Positions 42,326-54,744 of a stretch of DNA of 64,000 bases are shown in pieces. The stretch spans positions 1,240,001-1,304,000 of the forward strand of contig WWBZ02000073.1 of assembly GCA_011503125.2 (NCBI GenBank), in the 5' to 3' direction. Source of the stretch: Botryosphaeria dothidea (lineage: Eukaryota; Ascomycota; Dothideomycetes; Botryosphaeriales; Botryosphaeriaceae). Within the stretch, counting starts at the first letter, position 1, and each line of letters starts with the position of its first letter. Under the pieces are notes generated by a model. That model had not been told where the DNA came from and made no database searches. It saw only the letters and a program-made list of their open reading frames with translations. Made by a program: the position numbers and the translations under genes.

Positions 42326-44771
42326 TCAGCCCTCAGCCTCAATTTCATACGCATTCGACTTGTGTTTCGGGGTGAACTTGAACGTTTCGGGCGCCTTGCC
42401 AAGGAACATCTCACTGATCTTGATCCAATCCTTGTAATTGTCCGAGGCCAGCAGCGTCTCCATATCGTCACGGCCCTTGAACGCCGGTGCGCGATCCTGG
42501 ATGTTAGGTGGCAGGTGCTCCAACAAGCCGATCGGCGTGTATCGGCAAGTGAAGCTGAGCCATTCCAACAAGAACCGGCGAGTCGTGCCGACTCCCATTT
42601 CGTCAGACCCCCACGTCTCCAGACCGTACTTCACGAACTTCTCAACGTACTCCAGGCGTTCAGATGACCGCTTATCGAGGTACTGCTCCTTCTCGATTTC
42701 CTCAAAGATCCACGGCTTGATAAGCGCTCCGCGCGCCACCATGACCGAATCGACCTTGTGCTCATTGATGGCCCGGTAGTAGTCTGCATGAGAGTAACAA
42801 TCGCCGTTGCCAACAAAGTAGACTTTGCCGCCATTAGGCAGGTGCCGTGGATCGACATCGGCGGCCGTGTCTATCACCCCCGCTCGTTCGGCATTGAGCC
42901 GCTTGATCAGTGCTGCAACTTCTGATATGTATCCCCAATCGGCCGATCTGGTGTAGCGTTGCTGGCGACTTCTGCCATGCAGCGTGATGGCAGCAATGCC
43001 ACACGGTCCTTCTCCAGATTTGCGAGCTTCCGGAGTGCCAAGAACCAACCTCTGGACCAGCTTCTCTGCTGTGGGTTCGTTGTCCTTGACTCCCATGCGG
43101 ATCTTGACAGTGATAGGGATCTGTTCAGAAACGGCATTCATGCCGCGTAGCATCTTGTCAAGCTTTCCATGTGCGTCAAGCAAGGCAGATCCGGCGCCCT
43201 GCCGGTACACGAGGTCTATCGGGCAGCCACAGTTGAGGTCAATTGCGCGAAGGGTGGGGGCCAAGGCGGTCAACACTTCAACAGTCTTAAGCGCGATCCA
43301 CGGCTTGTTTCCCGCAACCTGAGCGCCAAACTTGAGGTCTTTGCTGTTATCGTATCCAGCAACGACGTCATTCTTCCCTATGAACCTTGGTGGCGTAGAC
43401 TCTGACTCATGGGCTTTGATCAATGCCCACTCGCTCTTTGCGCCTTGAACCAGCGGCATGCCCATCGCCATCTCGGACCAGGTAACCTGAGCTCCAAGGT
43501 CCACGCAGAGTCGCCTGAACGGAAGATTGCCCTGTGTCGTCAGGGGGGCTAGGACGGGAGTTTCCAGTCCATAGTAAATCCGGCGCTTCTCTGACGGCAG
43601 GAAGGGAGGCTCTTTGTATTGCGCTCTGTTGTCCTCTCTAGCTTCCTTGGGGTCTGCATTGTTGTTGTCTGCGGGGGGTGCTGCAGCTGGATCCTTTTTC
43701 TTCGTTTCTTCGTTGAACTGGTTCAGGTACTCCAAATATGCATCGGCCTTTGGTGTCTTCGTCTTCTTCTTGCTCAAGTCGATCTTCGCTTGCGGAGACA
43801 CGACGTTGACGTGACCAAGCTCGTCACCCAGTTCCGCCTTTGCCTTATCAGCCCTAGCCTTTCGCTCCGGATCTTCGATGAGGACAAGCTCCTTGCGACC
43901 GTCGGGATGCGTCACTTCTTCCGAGTGGGTGCCCGCGAGACGACACTTCCAGCCGGCGCTGCACCAGCCTCGAACATCCCAGACGGGGCATATCTTGAAT
44001 GTCGATAGATCTTCGCGTTTACCTTCCTTGAGATACTTGCGGATGTCGTGCTCATACTTGCACTTGGCTCCGAACTGGCAGACCTTGGGGGAGAACTCGT
44101 TGCTGAAGGCGACGGTGGAACAGAGCTGGAGGGCGTCGCGTGGCTTGCCATACTCGCGAGCTTTATTCTGGCCCCTGTCTTTATTCTTCTTGCCCCTTTT
44201 GCCCGACTTTTGCCCACCATCTTCGGCAGCATGCTTCGAAGCCTCAGCAGCGTCATCATCTGGGTCCTTCTGGGCCACGACTCGACCATGTCTCAGAGAG
44301 GCTGGGTCGAGGAGATACCTGACGAGTCATTAGCCGGGAAGGCGTCCCAGAAGAGCGTCATGGTCCAACGACTTACTCGGGCTTGATCGGCGCAACCCCC
44401 TTCTGTCTGTCCCGCCCATTGGAGCTCACTTGGCCTGCGTCAGCTACGTCAGAGCGCGTCGTCGATGAACATGTGCGATTGCGATCCCGGGTACCTTTTT
44501 CCAGTTTAATGCGCTTAGCGGGGGAGTTCTCGAACTCACCTCCCTGACCCGGAGATGACGGTTCGGGGAATCCGTGACGCTCGATCTTCTCTGCTTTGGT
44601 CATGGCGGAGTCCCCAGGCAGTGGCGGTTGAGGCGGGTGAGCAGCGTCACTTGTGACGGTTCCAGGTGGAGGCGGCGCCAGAGTAGCCGAGTCGTCGACG
44701 GGGTTCATCGGCACGTCCGCCGAAGTTGCCGGGAGGAGCTCGGTTGGCAGAATCTCGTCTTCGCCAGACAT
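42326..44771 (-). CDS. DUS3: tRNA-dihydrouridine(47) synthase DUS3
   Basis: Three exons (minus): 44771-44495, 44434-44377, 44318-42326; 775 aa. After an acidic N-terminus come [19 protein letters not shown] and two CCCH zinc fingers (about 44085-43925: [11 protein letters not shown] and [20 protein letters not shown]), the RNA-binding part specific to Dus3. The flavin TIM barrel starts near 43575: [37 protein letters not shown] with the catalytic Cys of [33 protein letters not shown] and [11 protein letters not shown]. It reduces U47 in the variable loop of tRNAs using FMN and NADPH. Intron 1 is 60 nt and in frame, so the unspliced frame reads through; its GTACCC donor is weak. Both introns join the family sequence cleanly. 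Divergent from the TinC-like gene by 564 bp. Confidence 0.96.
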
Positions 44772-45335
44772 TTTTGCGTTGTGTCGAAAAGCGTGACTTG
44801 GGTTGAGTGTCAACAGCTCGGGTTGAAATGTCGTTGGCCGAACGAGGAAAACGACTGGCGGCAAACGAGAGGCGGCGCAACGTAGGTAGCCGACGTCACG
44901 GCTTGTGGATTATGGAGAGTGCACGCGACCCTCTGGCTGGCAGCAGAAGGGTAGTCTTTTGCAAAAGGTCGATGGAGGCCGTGGTAAAAAACTTCATGAA
45001 GACACGGTCACGTGAAGCGCTATCGCAAGCTCCTTCCGAGCACATGTCGCCCAAGCTCTGGAACGGACACGACACGGCTGGAGAAATGAGGCGACAGGCA
45101 TGCGCATGCACGTAATAATTTGGCTATGTGATCTGTGGGAGTGGCAAATTCTCAGGTTTTGCGGAGCGCCGGTGCGGCTGCAATGGGTGTCGAGCGGCAG
45201 GGATTATTTAGGTGCCTGAGGCACTTTAGGTGTGGGACGTGCGGGCGCACCAGGGCAACCGCGCGTGTTTACACTTCGCCGACTCTCCGCCAACACCTCC
45301 TCCACCAGCCCTACCCGCGCAACCCCAGGCTCCAA
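44772..45335. promoter_or_regulatory. Bidirectional spacer DUS3/TinC-like
   Basis: 564 bp between outward-facing start codons. No TATA box stands out. The TinC-like frame stays open upstream (from 45135/45230) but only by chance, since the family N-terminus starts at 45336. Confidence 0.5.
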
Positions 45336-47400
45336 ATGGATCCCCAAAGCCTGAAAAGCGCGTCCAGCTACCTCAACAACCTGCTGCTGGCCCGCGGTCT
45401 ACTGCGGAATGGGAAGCCCATCGAATTTGCCCATCCGTCCAAGGCGGAGGGCGGCAAGCAAGAGACCATGGCCCAAATCATCAACCTCGTCCACGACTTG
45501 ATCCTGCGCAGAGATGTACGTCCGGTTCTGTTCCGACACGAGCACTCGTTGCTAATGCCATTGCCTGTGCACAGCGCGAACAAGAGCAGCGCGACTCCCT
45601 TAGCCAGACGCTGCGCGCCGTCCGCTCCGAGCACCAGCAAGCCTCGACCATAATCGAACGCCTGCAGCAGCGCAACGAGGATCTACAACGCCAGCTATCA
45701 CTCGCTCAATCCTCCGAACGCTCCGTAAAATCCTCACTCCGCTCCGCCGAAAGCTCCGCCCGTTCTCTGCGCGAGGAGATGCTCCGTCTGAAGACGACCG
45801 TCCAGCAAGTTCGCACATCCTGCGCCAATGATGTCCGCAAACGCGATGTCCAGATCCAGCGCCTGAAATCACACCTCACCGCCCAGCAGCGAGGGAACAG
45901 GACGGGTTTAGTTGGTGCCAGCATCACAATCACGCCAGGCTCGACCGGTAGCGGCCCGACGAGCATGGGTAAGAGCGAAGATATGCCCAACGTCGAAGAC
46001 GCCGAGTACAGCCTGAAACAAGAAACGACCGAGTTCTTGACCCAGCTGAGTCAAGGTTTGAGCGATGAAAACGATAATCTCATCGGCCTGGTCAGGAGCA
46101 CGCTTGCGACATTGAGGGAACTACAGGGAATGCCTGAGCTTGGTCATAGTGAATCTGACCCAGAGGAAGGGCATGAAAATACTGAGGACTCAGACGCACA
46201 CGTGATGCATGCCCTGCCAACATCCTACGAAGCTCTTGCGACGGACATGGATCATGTGCTTGATAATCTACGGAGTTTGCTGACAAACCCTAATTTCGTG
46301 TCCATTACCGAAGTCGAAACGCGAGAGGAGGAAATCGTCAAGCTTCGTGAAGGCTGGGAGAAGATGGAGGCAAGATGGCGCGACGTTGTCACTATGATGC
46401 AAGGCTGGAGACAGCGCATGATGGACGGCGGCGATACCATTACCCTCGACGAGCTGAAGATGGGTCTCGGGCCCGGAGAGATGCTTGCGCCCGTCGCCGA
46501 AGAAGACGAAGAGGAAGAGTTCGATAGTGAAGTCGATATGGAGTATGAGGACATGGATGACATTGAAGAAGAACCAGAGCTTCCTTCTCCCGAGAAGCCT
46601 GTGCCTCACGAAAGGAAGACTGACCTCTTCGACATCAAGCTCGAGCCTACGCCACACCATGCCTTGCGAGAGTCCGACGGCAACACGAGATCACCGCGAA
46701 AAGTTATATTTGCGCCTTCGAACAGAAGCACTCCGTCGCACAATGTCTCCACAGACGAGAATGCCTCCGAAGTCGACCTCATCAAATCTGGTTCGAGGCG
46801 GAGCTCAAGGCCAAGCTCGAGACCTACATCAAGACCAGCATCGACAAATAAGCCTCCCCCATCCGCGACCAGAAACGAACAGCAACCTGTGTCCGAAAAG
46901 CAGGGCCGGCCAACGATCCGTGAAAGCGGGATCCCGCGCAGTGTACGGTTCCTCATTCCTTCATCCATTACCAGACGCCAATCCTACAGCGACACAACTC
47001 TTGACCGTCAAAATGAACCCAACACTCCCAACACCCCAAAATACGTTTTTACGCATGACGACATTTACATAGACTAACTTGCACTCTAATTCAGACTCGC
47101 AAACGCCGCTCTTCTCCGCTTCCGCACGAAGACGAGCCTTCCCCGAAGTTGACCGTCCAGGAGAAACTCGCGATCGCAGCTCAGGAGGCAGAGAAAGCCG
47201 CTGCCAGTGCGGCAGCAGCAAAAGCAGAAGAGGAATCGAAGCAGCAGATTGAGGAGATCGCCGCGATAGAAGAGAATGAAAACATCAACATCCGAGCTCG
47301 ACGCACGCCGCGGAGGAGCAACGTCAAGGGCAGAGCGAAGAGGAGAAAGAGCACACTAAGCCCCGAAGAGCTCGAGGCTTTGATGGGGTTGGCGGATTAA
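45336..47400 (+). CDS. ADIP-domain coiled-coil protein, NIMA-interacting TinC-like
   Basis: Three exons: 45336-45515, 45575-47044, 47095-47400; 651 aa. MDPQSLKSASSYLNNLLLAR and the following helix to ILRRD join across intron 1 (GTACGT...GCACAG) to REQEQRDSLSQTL, starting a long coiled coil (IIERLQQRNEDLQRQL, REEMLRLKTTVQQ, KRDVQIQRLKSHL). This is the afadin/alpha-actinin-binding (ADIP) domain layout of Aspergillus TinC, a partner of the NIMA mitotic kinase at the spindle pole body. The middle has an acidic stretch (EEDEEEEFDSEVDMEYEDMD), the end is Ser/Arg-rich, then a second coiled coil (KLAIAAQEAEKAAASAA) and a basic tail. Intron 2 has a weak donor (GTTTTT) but a good branch site (GACTAAC) and acceptor; without it the frame stops at 47077 and loses 102 residues. 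Confidence 0.85.
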
Positions 47401-48738
47401 ATTGCACGAAAGTGTTCTTGCATGGTACGGCGTTCGCGTGATGTGTTTCTTTTTGCCACCTTTGGAGGTTTTGGATACCTCTTACAAGAACTTTGGGCCG
47501 CGGCCCTGAGATTTCCCGATTAATGAATGATGTTCAAAATGTTACGATGGAGGCATGATGCATGAAATTCACCCTACAATGGCTTTGTCTTTTTGTTTCA
47601 TTTCGGAGGAACGATCCAACTCGACTTGTAGGTTAATTATTTTGGTTGATTGGAGGAGTCTCATCTTTATTTGAAGTTTTTTTCTCCCTCTGCTAAAGAA
47701 ACGTCAGAGCCTCCAATGACGCATATCTCTATCATCTCAATCACTGTAATACGGCTGAATCACATCGCCCCTGCCTTCCGCCCCTGCTCCGGCGCGCCAC
47801 GTAAGTCCAGGATCATACCAAGTCCCAACGTTAAGTGTACACAAAAACCAGGGTCACAAGGACAGTGGAAAGCCGGAGGCCTGGTTCGCGCTAGATACGC
47901 GGTTGCTCGGTCTCAATTGAACAAAACACCCATCCAAGAGACTTTTGACTCTCCACATGGGTCATATGTAAGTCAACTCAGCATCACACATCGCCGTCTC
48001 CACCCCCTTGAGAGGAAAAGGACAAGCAGAAGAGCAGACACGTCACTTTTCACCAGGACGCAATTTCAACAGATGAAAACTCCACTCCATTCAAGTCGCT
48101 TTCGATATTATGCAGAAGAGGCTGCCCGCTCCCAGCAACCGATACAGCGTGTATATATATACCTTAACCAGCCATACAGCCACACAAAAAACCAAAAAGA
48201 AAGAAGAAAGCGTTCCTTTTATCTAGCCTTCCAGTGCCAAGATGAGTAAAAAAGAAAATCCCGCCATGTTGCCAAACCTTTTACGGTATGTATGTCTCAT
48301 GTGCCCTCTAAAGATGATTCTTCTCGCCCATTCTTCTGTGTACCGAATAAAAAAGGATGGTACAAGAATGTAAAATGTCGGCAATGCCGAGTCATGAGAG
48401 ACAACGGCATTTGGCCGGACGTGAGAGCCATGGCCATAGACACCCCATATTGAAATGCTCATACCACCCATAAAAAAGAGAATCCGCTAGAAAAATGAAA
48501 CATAATACATGAAGCAAACGAACAATGTGCAAAGGAAACCGTAAAGTCATGCGAAGGGGTATCAAATGCTTTGTCGTGACGTCATCCCGTTCGCCTACCC
48601 CTTTTAAATCTCCGAGTCCGCAAGCAAAGAAGAGCAAATCAGTGAAGAAAGCATGAGGAAGAAGGTTGAGGCCGACCAAAGGCATAAGCTCCGGTGTTAC
48701 GGAATATCGTTTCAAGAGCGCCAAAAGTCCGACCTCAA
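47401..48738. other. Spacer between convergent TinC-like and ULS1-like genes
   Basis: 1.3 kb between two 3' ends, AT-rich. It contains a TATATATA word (about 48152-48160) without a matching gene start nearby and one CATGATGCAT at 47554-47563. No gene seen. Confidence 0.5.
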
Positions 48739-51700
48739 TCAAGAGCCGTTGGGCAATGGGACATTCTACGAGCCGATTAGTTTTTGGCAAAAAGTAAACA
48801 ACATTGCATTTGTGGAAAAAATGCATGAAAGGCAGCTTACGAAGAGGTAGGCCAAATCCTTGACGCCCAATTTGGCAAGCTCTTTTCCCGCTTTCTCATC
48901 CAACGCCTTCGTGATCATCTCTTCCTTCTTGGCTTGGAGGTCCATGATACGATCTTCAACCGTTCTTGGAGCCAAGATGCGATGCACAGTGACTGGTCTT
49001 GTCTGGCCGAGGCGATGAGCACGACCGATTGCCTGGTATTCGATGTACGGATTCCAGAAAGGGTCCAAGATGATAACTTGCGATGCTGCATTCAAGTTGA
49101 GACCGGCGTTGCCAGCCTTAAGGGAAACGAGCATGATGTTGTGGGTAGGAGAGTCAATGAAGCGGTTAACAGCGTCGTTTCGCATGTCCGGTGACATTGT
49201 TCCATCTAAACGGGTGTAATCGAAACCGTCCTTGTTCATGGGAACCTCGAGGATGTCAAGCAGACTCGTGAATTGTGAAAAAACCAGGGTCTTTTCGGTG
49301 GGATCGGCTGCCTTGATGTCCCTGAGCAGCTTCATTGTACTGTCCACCTTCGCACTGGTGATCCAATCCTTGCACAGACGCTTGAAATAGCGCCTCTTAG
49401 CAGAGATGTTCTTGTGAGCATCCCTACGAAGCTGCGCAAGAGTCTTCTTCTGCTTAGGCGTATCATCAAGTTTCCTCTCCTTGCCCTTGGCTTTCTTGGA
49501 TTTCTGCTTTGGGTGATCAGAGGCAGATCCTGAGCCTTCGATTTCGTCGTCAGGCACAATGAACCCGTCCAGGTCATCTTCTTCCTCGTCGTCCTCTGAG
49601 TCAGTCTCCTCGTCGCTTGCTGAGCTGGCCTCTTTGACGAAACTCTTATCGTCATCACCCAGAGTGGCGTCGGGCATATGCACCTTCTTGAATGCTTTGT
49701 AGTTCGTGATTTCCTTAGGATCAAGTTTTCCGCGGCAGTTGGGGCACTTGTATCCTTCATCACTCCGTGGAGGGTCGGTTGTGATGCAAGCGAAACACTC
49801 GCTGCAAGCATTGTGACCGCAGGGCAAGAAGATGACCGGATTCTCCACGCCATCAAGGCAAATCGGACAGCTAAACGCACCATCCTCTGCTTTGATTCGT
49901 GCCACAACTTCATCACTGAGCTGGCTCGCAAATTGAAGTAGATCAGCTTCAGAGATGTCTCCAACTGGCTCAGCAAAATCCTTGAGTAGATGAGGATGAC
50001 AACAAGCTTGTCGGAGACGAAGCAAGAGAACCAAGATCTGCGAATACGACTTGCCCACAGTGCCCTGCTTAAGGTATTTATTAAACTTTAGCTGGGTCTT
50101 GGTCTCAAGCGCGTTGTAGAATTCTTGTTGCTCCTCGTCGAAGGAAACCTCGATACGCTGGATAGTCTTTGGCGGAAGCTTGAAGATCACCTTTCCATCG
50201 ATCTCGGACTCTTGGGTACGACGAAGGAGAATGGCTTTCAATAGAGCCTGAAGCTTCCGCAATCCGTCTGCCCTGATGTCCATAGTTCCCTTCTCTAGGG
50301 AAGATTTGATATCTCGCCTGAAGTCGGTCCATTCGCAGTATGGCTTGATCTGAAGAAACTTTACTAGCCCGTAGAGTTCATCAGTCCTGTTCATCATGGG
50401 CGTGCCCGTCATGCAAAGTCGATATATCGTCTTGAGCTCGCAGCAGGCTCTTGATGCCTTTGTCTCCTTGTTCCTGATGGTGTGTGCTTCATCAAGAATC
50501 ACTCTGTACCATAGAGCGTCTTTTCCCAGCAGTGTGCCCTCCTCGTTCCTGGGTCTTGGCGGTGCTCCTTCTGGGTCATCGGCGGTGCGAGCCTCGAATT
50601 CCCGGATTCGCTCCTTCCTGCCGAATTCGGCCGTCAAAGTGCCGAAAGACGTCAAAACAATGTCGTACTGCCTGAGCTCCTTGAACGGTCGCCTCTTGGA
50701 CCCATGGTATGTCATTACGCTTAGTGCATGGCTGCGCTTGATCTTAGTCTTGATTTCCCGCTCCCACTGGCGCATCAGTGCAACAGGTGCAATGACAAGT
50801 GTAGTCTTGCGCATGGGATCGTCCGATGGCCTAGAGACGATCAAAGACAGAGCCTGGACCGTTTTACCAAGACCCATCTCATCCGCGAGAATGCTACCCT
50901 TGTTGGAGCCTTCCTCCATCTTCTTCATCCAGGAGACACCCATCTTTTGGTGCTCCATCAGATGGACAGCCATAGCTTCCGGGGTCGTCAGGCGTTGTCC
51001 GGGCGGAATTTCGTCATCGGGGCGAATGTTTCCAAGCATCTTGAGTGTGTCCTCAGCAGACTGGGTGGCCTGCTGAGCATAGCCACCATAGCGTTCACGG
51101 AAATCCATCTCTGGCTCGGGGTAATCGCGAGGACTTGGGAAGGTGGGGTAGGCTCCTGGCATGTATCTCATCCCATAGGGTGATGTATGATACCCTAAGT
51201 GATTCTGACGCAGGCTGCTGCTCTGGAGTGGATCTCTCAATGAAGGAGCCCCACGGTAAAAGTCCCCACGAGCCCAAGGATCATTAATGACTTCGATATC
51301 CAAATCATCAACTGGTACCGGATCGTACATGGTGCCCTGCAGTGGGTTGTATGGAGACTGACCACCGGGAGTTCTGGCATATCCTGAACCTGGCATCTGT
51401 TGTATGGAAGAGAAGCGTGGGGTTTGCTGAAGATTCCTTGGCAAGTAATTGCTCGAGTTGCCAAACGGTTGGTTGTAGGCGAAATTCCGCATCGGGGTAA
51501 CCTCCTGGATGTCAGAATCGGAGTCAGAACCGCAGAGATCGATGATCTCAACACCCTCACTGTTAGCGGATGGCCGACTGGATCCAGCTTGAGTCATGTT
51601 GTTAGAGAATCTCGGTGGTGGAGGTTGAGAGTAGCCTCCAGGCTGTTGCGTCGGGACACGCAAGGGCGTGTTTCGGGAGAATTCCGACTTTATGGACTGA

Positions 51701-52599
51701 GAGGAGACGGGACGCTGGAAAGGGCTGTTCTGCATCGACGGCAGACGTTGTAGGGTCGGCTGAGGGCCGTTCGCATGTAGGGACTGCGACGAGGCCGAAC
51801 GCTGGAAAGGTAGGCTCTGGGAAGATGGAGCACGTAGAGGGACTTGAAACGATCCGTTTCCGCTTAAAGACCGAACCGGAGTGACACCCTGAGAGGTAGG
51901 CGCCATACGCTGATCCCGGGGGATACCCATCATACTGGGCAGCTGCTGAGGCCGGGCGGACTGCTGGTGTTGCATCTGCTGCCGATTCTGCAATTGCTGG
52001 CGCATCAGGTTTCGCTGTTCCCAGAAGTCTGGCTCTGCAACATCTTGCCTAGCCCATTCCGCCCCATTGGCTGGGGTTGCTTCGGTCTCATATTGCCTCT
52101 GCGATCCCAGCGCGTGGTTGAGCGATGAGTGTGCATGCCTCACCTCACCAGTTTGTGCCTGCGGTGGCCAAGTCTCGAAAAGCTCGGGGAATGAATCGTT
52201 CGAACTGGAGGTGCCCGGTGTGGTGGCAGCAGGACTCGGCGTAGTTCGGCTCGACTTGTTCGCGTGATCGGCAGCAAGGGCGTCTTCGACAGTCCGCGGG
52301 CGCTTGCGGGTAGCTGTAGAGAAAGAAGAGAAAGGATCATTGTACTGCTGATAGGCGCCGTTGGACTGTAAAGGCGTGCCGTGAGCAGGCTGGGCGTTCG
52401 AGTACGAAGGGCCGGGTATGTTTCCTTGCATCGCATCCAGCCGAGACTGGATGTTGGCAATGTGCTGTTCGCGCTCGTACTTGTCCGACCAGTATGTATC
52501 CGAGTCGGTGTCTAGAGTTGCAAGCAAGATTTGGGTGAAGTTAATCTCCTCCTGCAGCTCCTCCACCGAGGCGTTGGGGGGCGGTTGGCTCAGGCTCAT
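48739..52599 (-). CDS. ULS1: SNF2-family ATPase with RING finger, Uls1/Rad5-like
   Basis: Two exons (minus): 52599-48841 and 48765-48739, 1261 aa. The first 530 residues are disordered and Gln/Pro/Ser-rich, with an acidic EIIDLCGSDSDSDIQEV near residue 350 that resembles a SUMO-interaction motif. The SNF2 N-lobe starts near 51000 with ILADEMGLGKTVQALSL (Walker A, about residue 570), LVIAPVALMRQWEREI and ILDEAHTIRN (DEAH). A C3HC4 RING, CPICLDGVENPVIFLPCGHN to CPNCRG, is inserted at about residues 905-955. The helicase C-lobe follows (LVFSQFTSLLDILE, MLVSLKAGNAGLNLNAA, RAHRLGQTRPVTVHRI). This is the Uls1/Ris1 (S. pombe Rrp1/Rrp2) layout: a SUMO-targeted ubiquitin ligase and translocase. The terminal exon adds only NVPLPNGS after DLAYLF; unspliced, the protein would end 16 residues later. 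Confidence 0.93.
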
Positions 52600-54744
52600 G
52601 GTAGCATGCGGGAAGCCGCCGGGTCGGGCGGCTAAGCTGGGGGTTTAATGCGAGGAAACACAACGGCGGGAGTGAAATGACGCGAGCTGAAGCAGAATCG
52701 TTGAGAAGCGAAGGGTGAAGTGTGGTCTAGTGAGGTCACTCGCCTTCCGAAGAGGAAGGCGCGGTGGTGGTCAGGGAGTGCGGCGACTGCGGTAGACGCG
52801 ATTGAGCTGGCGTGATCCGCGAGTTCCACGCGCTCACGTGGGCCGCAACGCGGAGGAGCGACTTCGACGCCGCGTTCGCCAGTCCGTAGAGGGGGGTAAG
52901 GAGCGTAGGGAGGAGGGCGCAAGGCTGTGGACGTTGGGGGTCTGTCGGCGACGCGGCTCAAGGGCCAAAAAAGTGATTCGGGCGTGCAGCTGATGGCCGG
53001 CCAATGACGCACACGCGTGCGAGAGCTAGAGGTTAGAAGAGGCAAGCCACGGGCTGACACGGGTCGGACGCTCTTGCCGTGCGCGCGAACAGAGCAAACG
53101 GTCGCCGCGAGCCTTAAATATTACAGCAGCAGCATGAGGCTGGACCGTCTGGCAGGCGGGCGCACAACATGCACATTCAATGCGGACCGTCCGGTGAGAC
53201 AATCTGGGGATTCAGCGCGCCGTCGCCCTCTGAGCCAGCCTCGTACAAAGGGAACAAAGCCCGACTGAACCCACAGCAGCTCCCCGCTTTGAGCCCCCAA
53301 GGCTGCATCCTGCGAGTCCCTCCAAACAGGAGCCTCGCCAGTCCGCCCCAGCTTTCTCCAGGCTGCCTTGGAGCTGAGACGATTTCCAGCTCCGCGCTTA
53401 TAGACAGCCCGGGTGCATCACGTCCATACCGACGCTTGCCTCTGCGAGCGCCCGTCGTGCAGTCTGCGGGTCACATGCTGATATATTCGCTGCCCAGGCC
53501 TCCATGCGCGGATGGGTGCGCAACTGTTTAGAAACAGCCCTAACTAGACTCTCTGAGTACAGTAGCAAACAACCCCACGCGAGGAAGCGAGCTCTCCACA
53601 GTCGCCAATCGTGAGTGTCGAGCCCTTCCCTTTGTATCACACCTCCCGCAATGCGTGCCGGAGAGCAGTCATTCATGCGCCTAAGAAATGAGGATCATCA
53701 GCTACTCGGAATTCCAAATCAACCAGCTGACCGCCCCGAAGACATCCTGGATAATATGCTAGCCCAAGGAAACTGAAAAAGGAAAATCCGAACTGGACTG
53801 GTATACTGCCGAGCTACATGGAGTATCGTCTTCTCGCTTGGTGCTTGCTGCCTAGATCAGTCCGCACCGCTCGTCGCACCAAGTCGTCGCACACGTAACG
53901 GCCGTTTCTGACACCAGAGCGCAAGTCTCCCACATGGAAAGAAACTGTCAAGGAAGAAACCGTGCAGCAACCAACAACGACGATCTTGTATAACCATGCC
54001 AGAAAAAAAAATCAGATGTGCCTTTCGCCACCCCTTGGACTCCGCCGGGATCGGCCCTTTCCCAAGCCTGCCTTCATATCTTTTTCCCTTCGCCGTCGCA
54101 GATAATGCCTTGACCATGCGCGCCGTCTTGGGCTCCTCCTACTTTGCCCCCCGCATTCTCGCTCCAGCCGCCCCGCCAGCCAGCAGTGAGCTGACGGTGC
54201 GGCCGTGGGATGGCGCAGGACAACAAGCACAAACTCAAGACTTGAAGCCAACAAAAAGCAGTGTAGGAGCACCAAAAACGAGGTTACCAAAAGAGAAGAT
54301 GACCAGAAAAGTTTCACATCCCAATCCCCGACCTGAGCCAAGAAAATATTCAAGAATCCATCCGCTCCGAGTGAATTGTTGCTGAACGCCGAGCAGAAGA
54401 CAAAAGGAAATTCCCAGTTAAGACTGCTGTTCCAAGACTCAAATGTGACTGCAGGGGACGCGCCGGAGCAAAAAACAAATGACGAGCAACGTAGGTACAC
54501 AAGAAATAGATAGTATACGCTCGTTGACCAAGGAAATATCTGGCCGAAGGGGGCGTGCGCTTCTTTCTTTCTTCCTGTCCCGCGGGTGGCGAAGTCGTAA
54601 TTCGACGACGGCCGCAGTTGCGCGAGTAAACGAGTGTTTCGCGCCGGATATGGTGGCAAACGATCACTATCGATTGTCGCCTAAGAAGTCAAGTCAGCGT
54701 GACTGATTTGACTTTGTTTTCTCACGTGTGAGACGGGGAGGTCA
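52600..54744. other. ULS1-like promoter and NIK1 3' region
   Basis: 2.1 kb between two minus-strand genes. The first 500 bp next to ULS1 should be its promoter and leader. The rest has no frame with domain or splice support. No tRNA could be folded. Confidence 0.5.

Noticed and set aside
7427..44494. Six introns that are multiples of three and stop-free (7427-7480, 15686-15733, 24131-24184, 24358-24408, 38260-38331, 44435-44494)
   Set aside because: About 6 of 40 is what chance predicts for introns of this length, so no general retention mechanism is claimed; only the SFP1 one is of interest because of its place.
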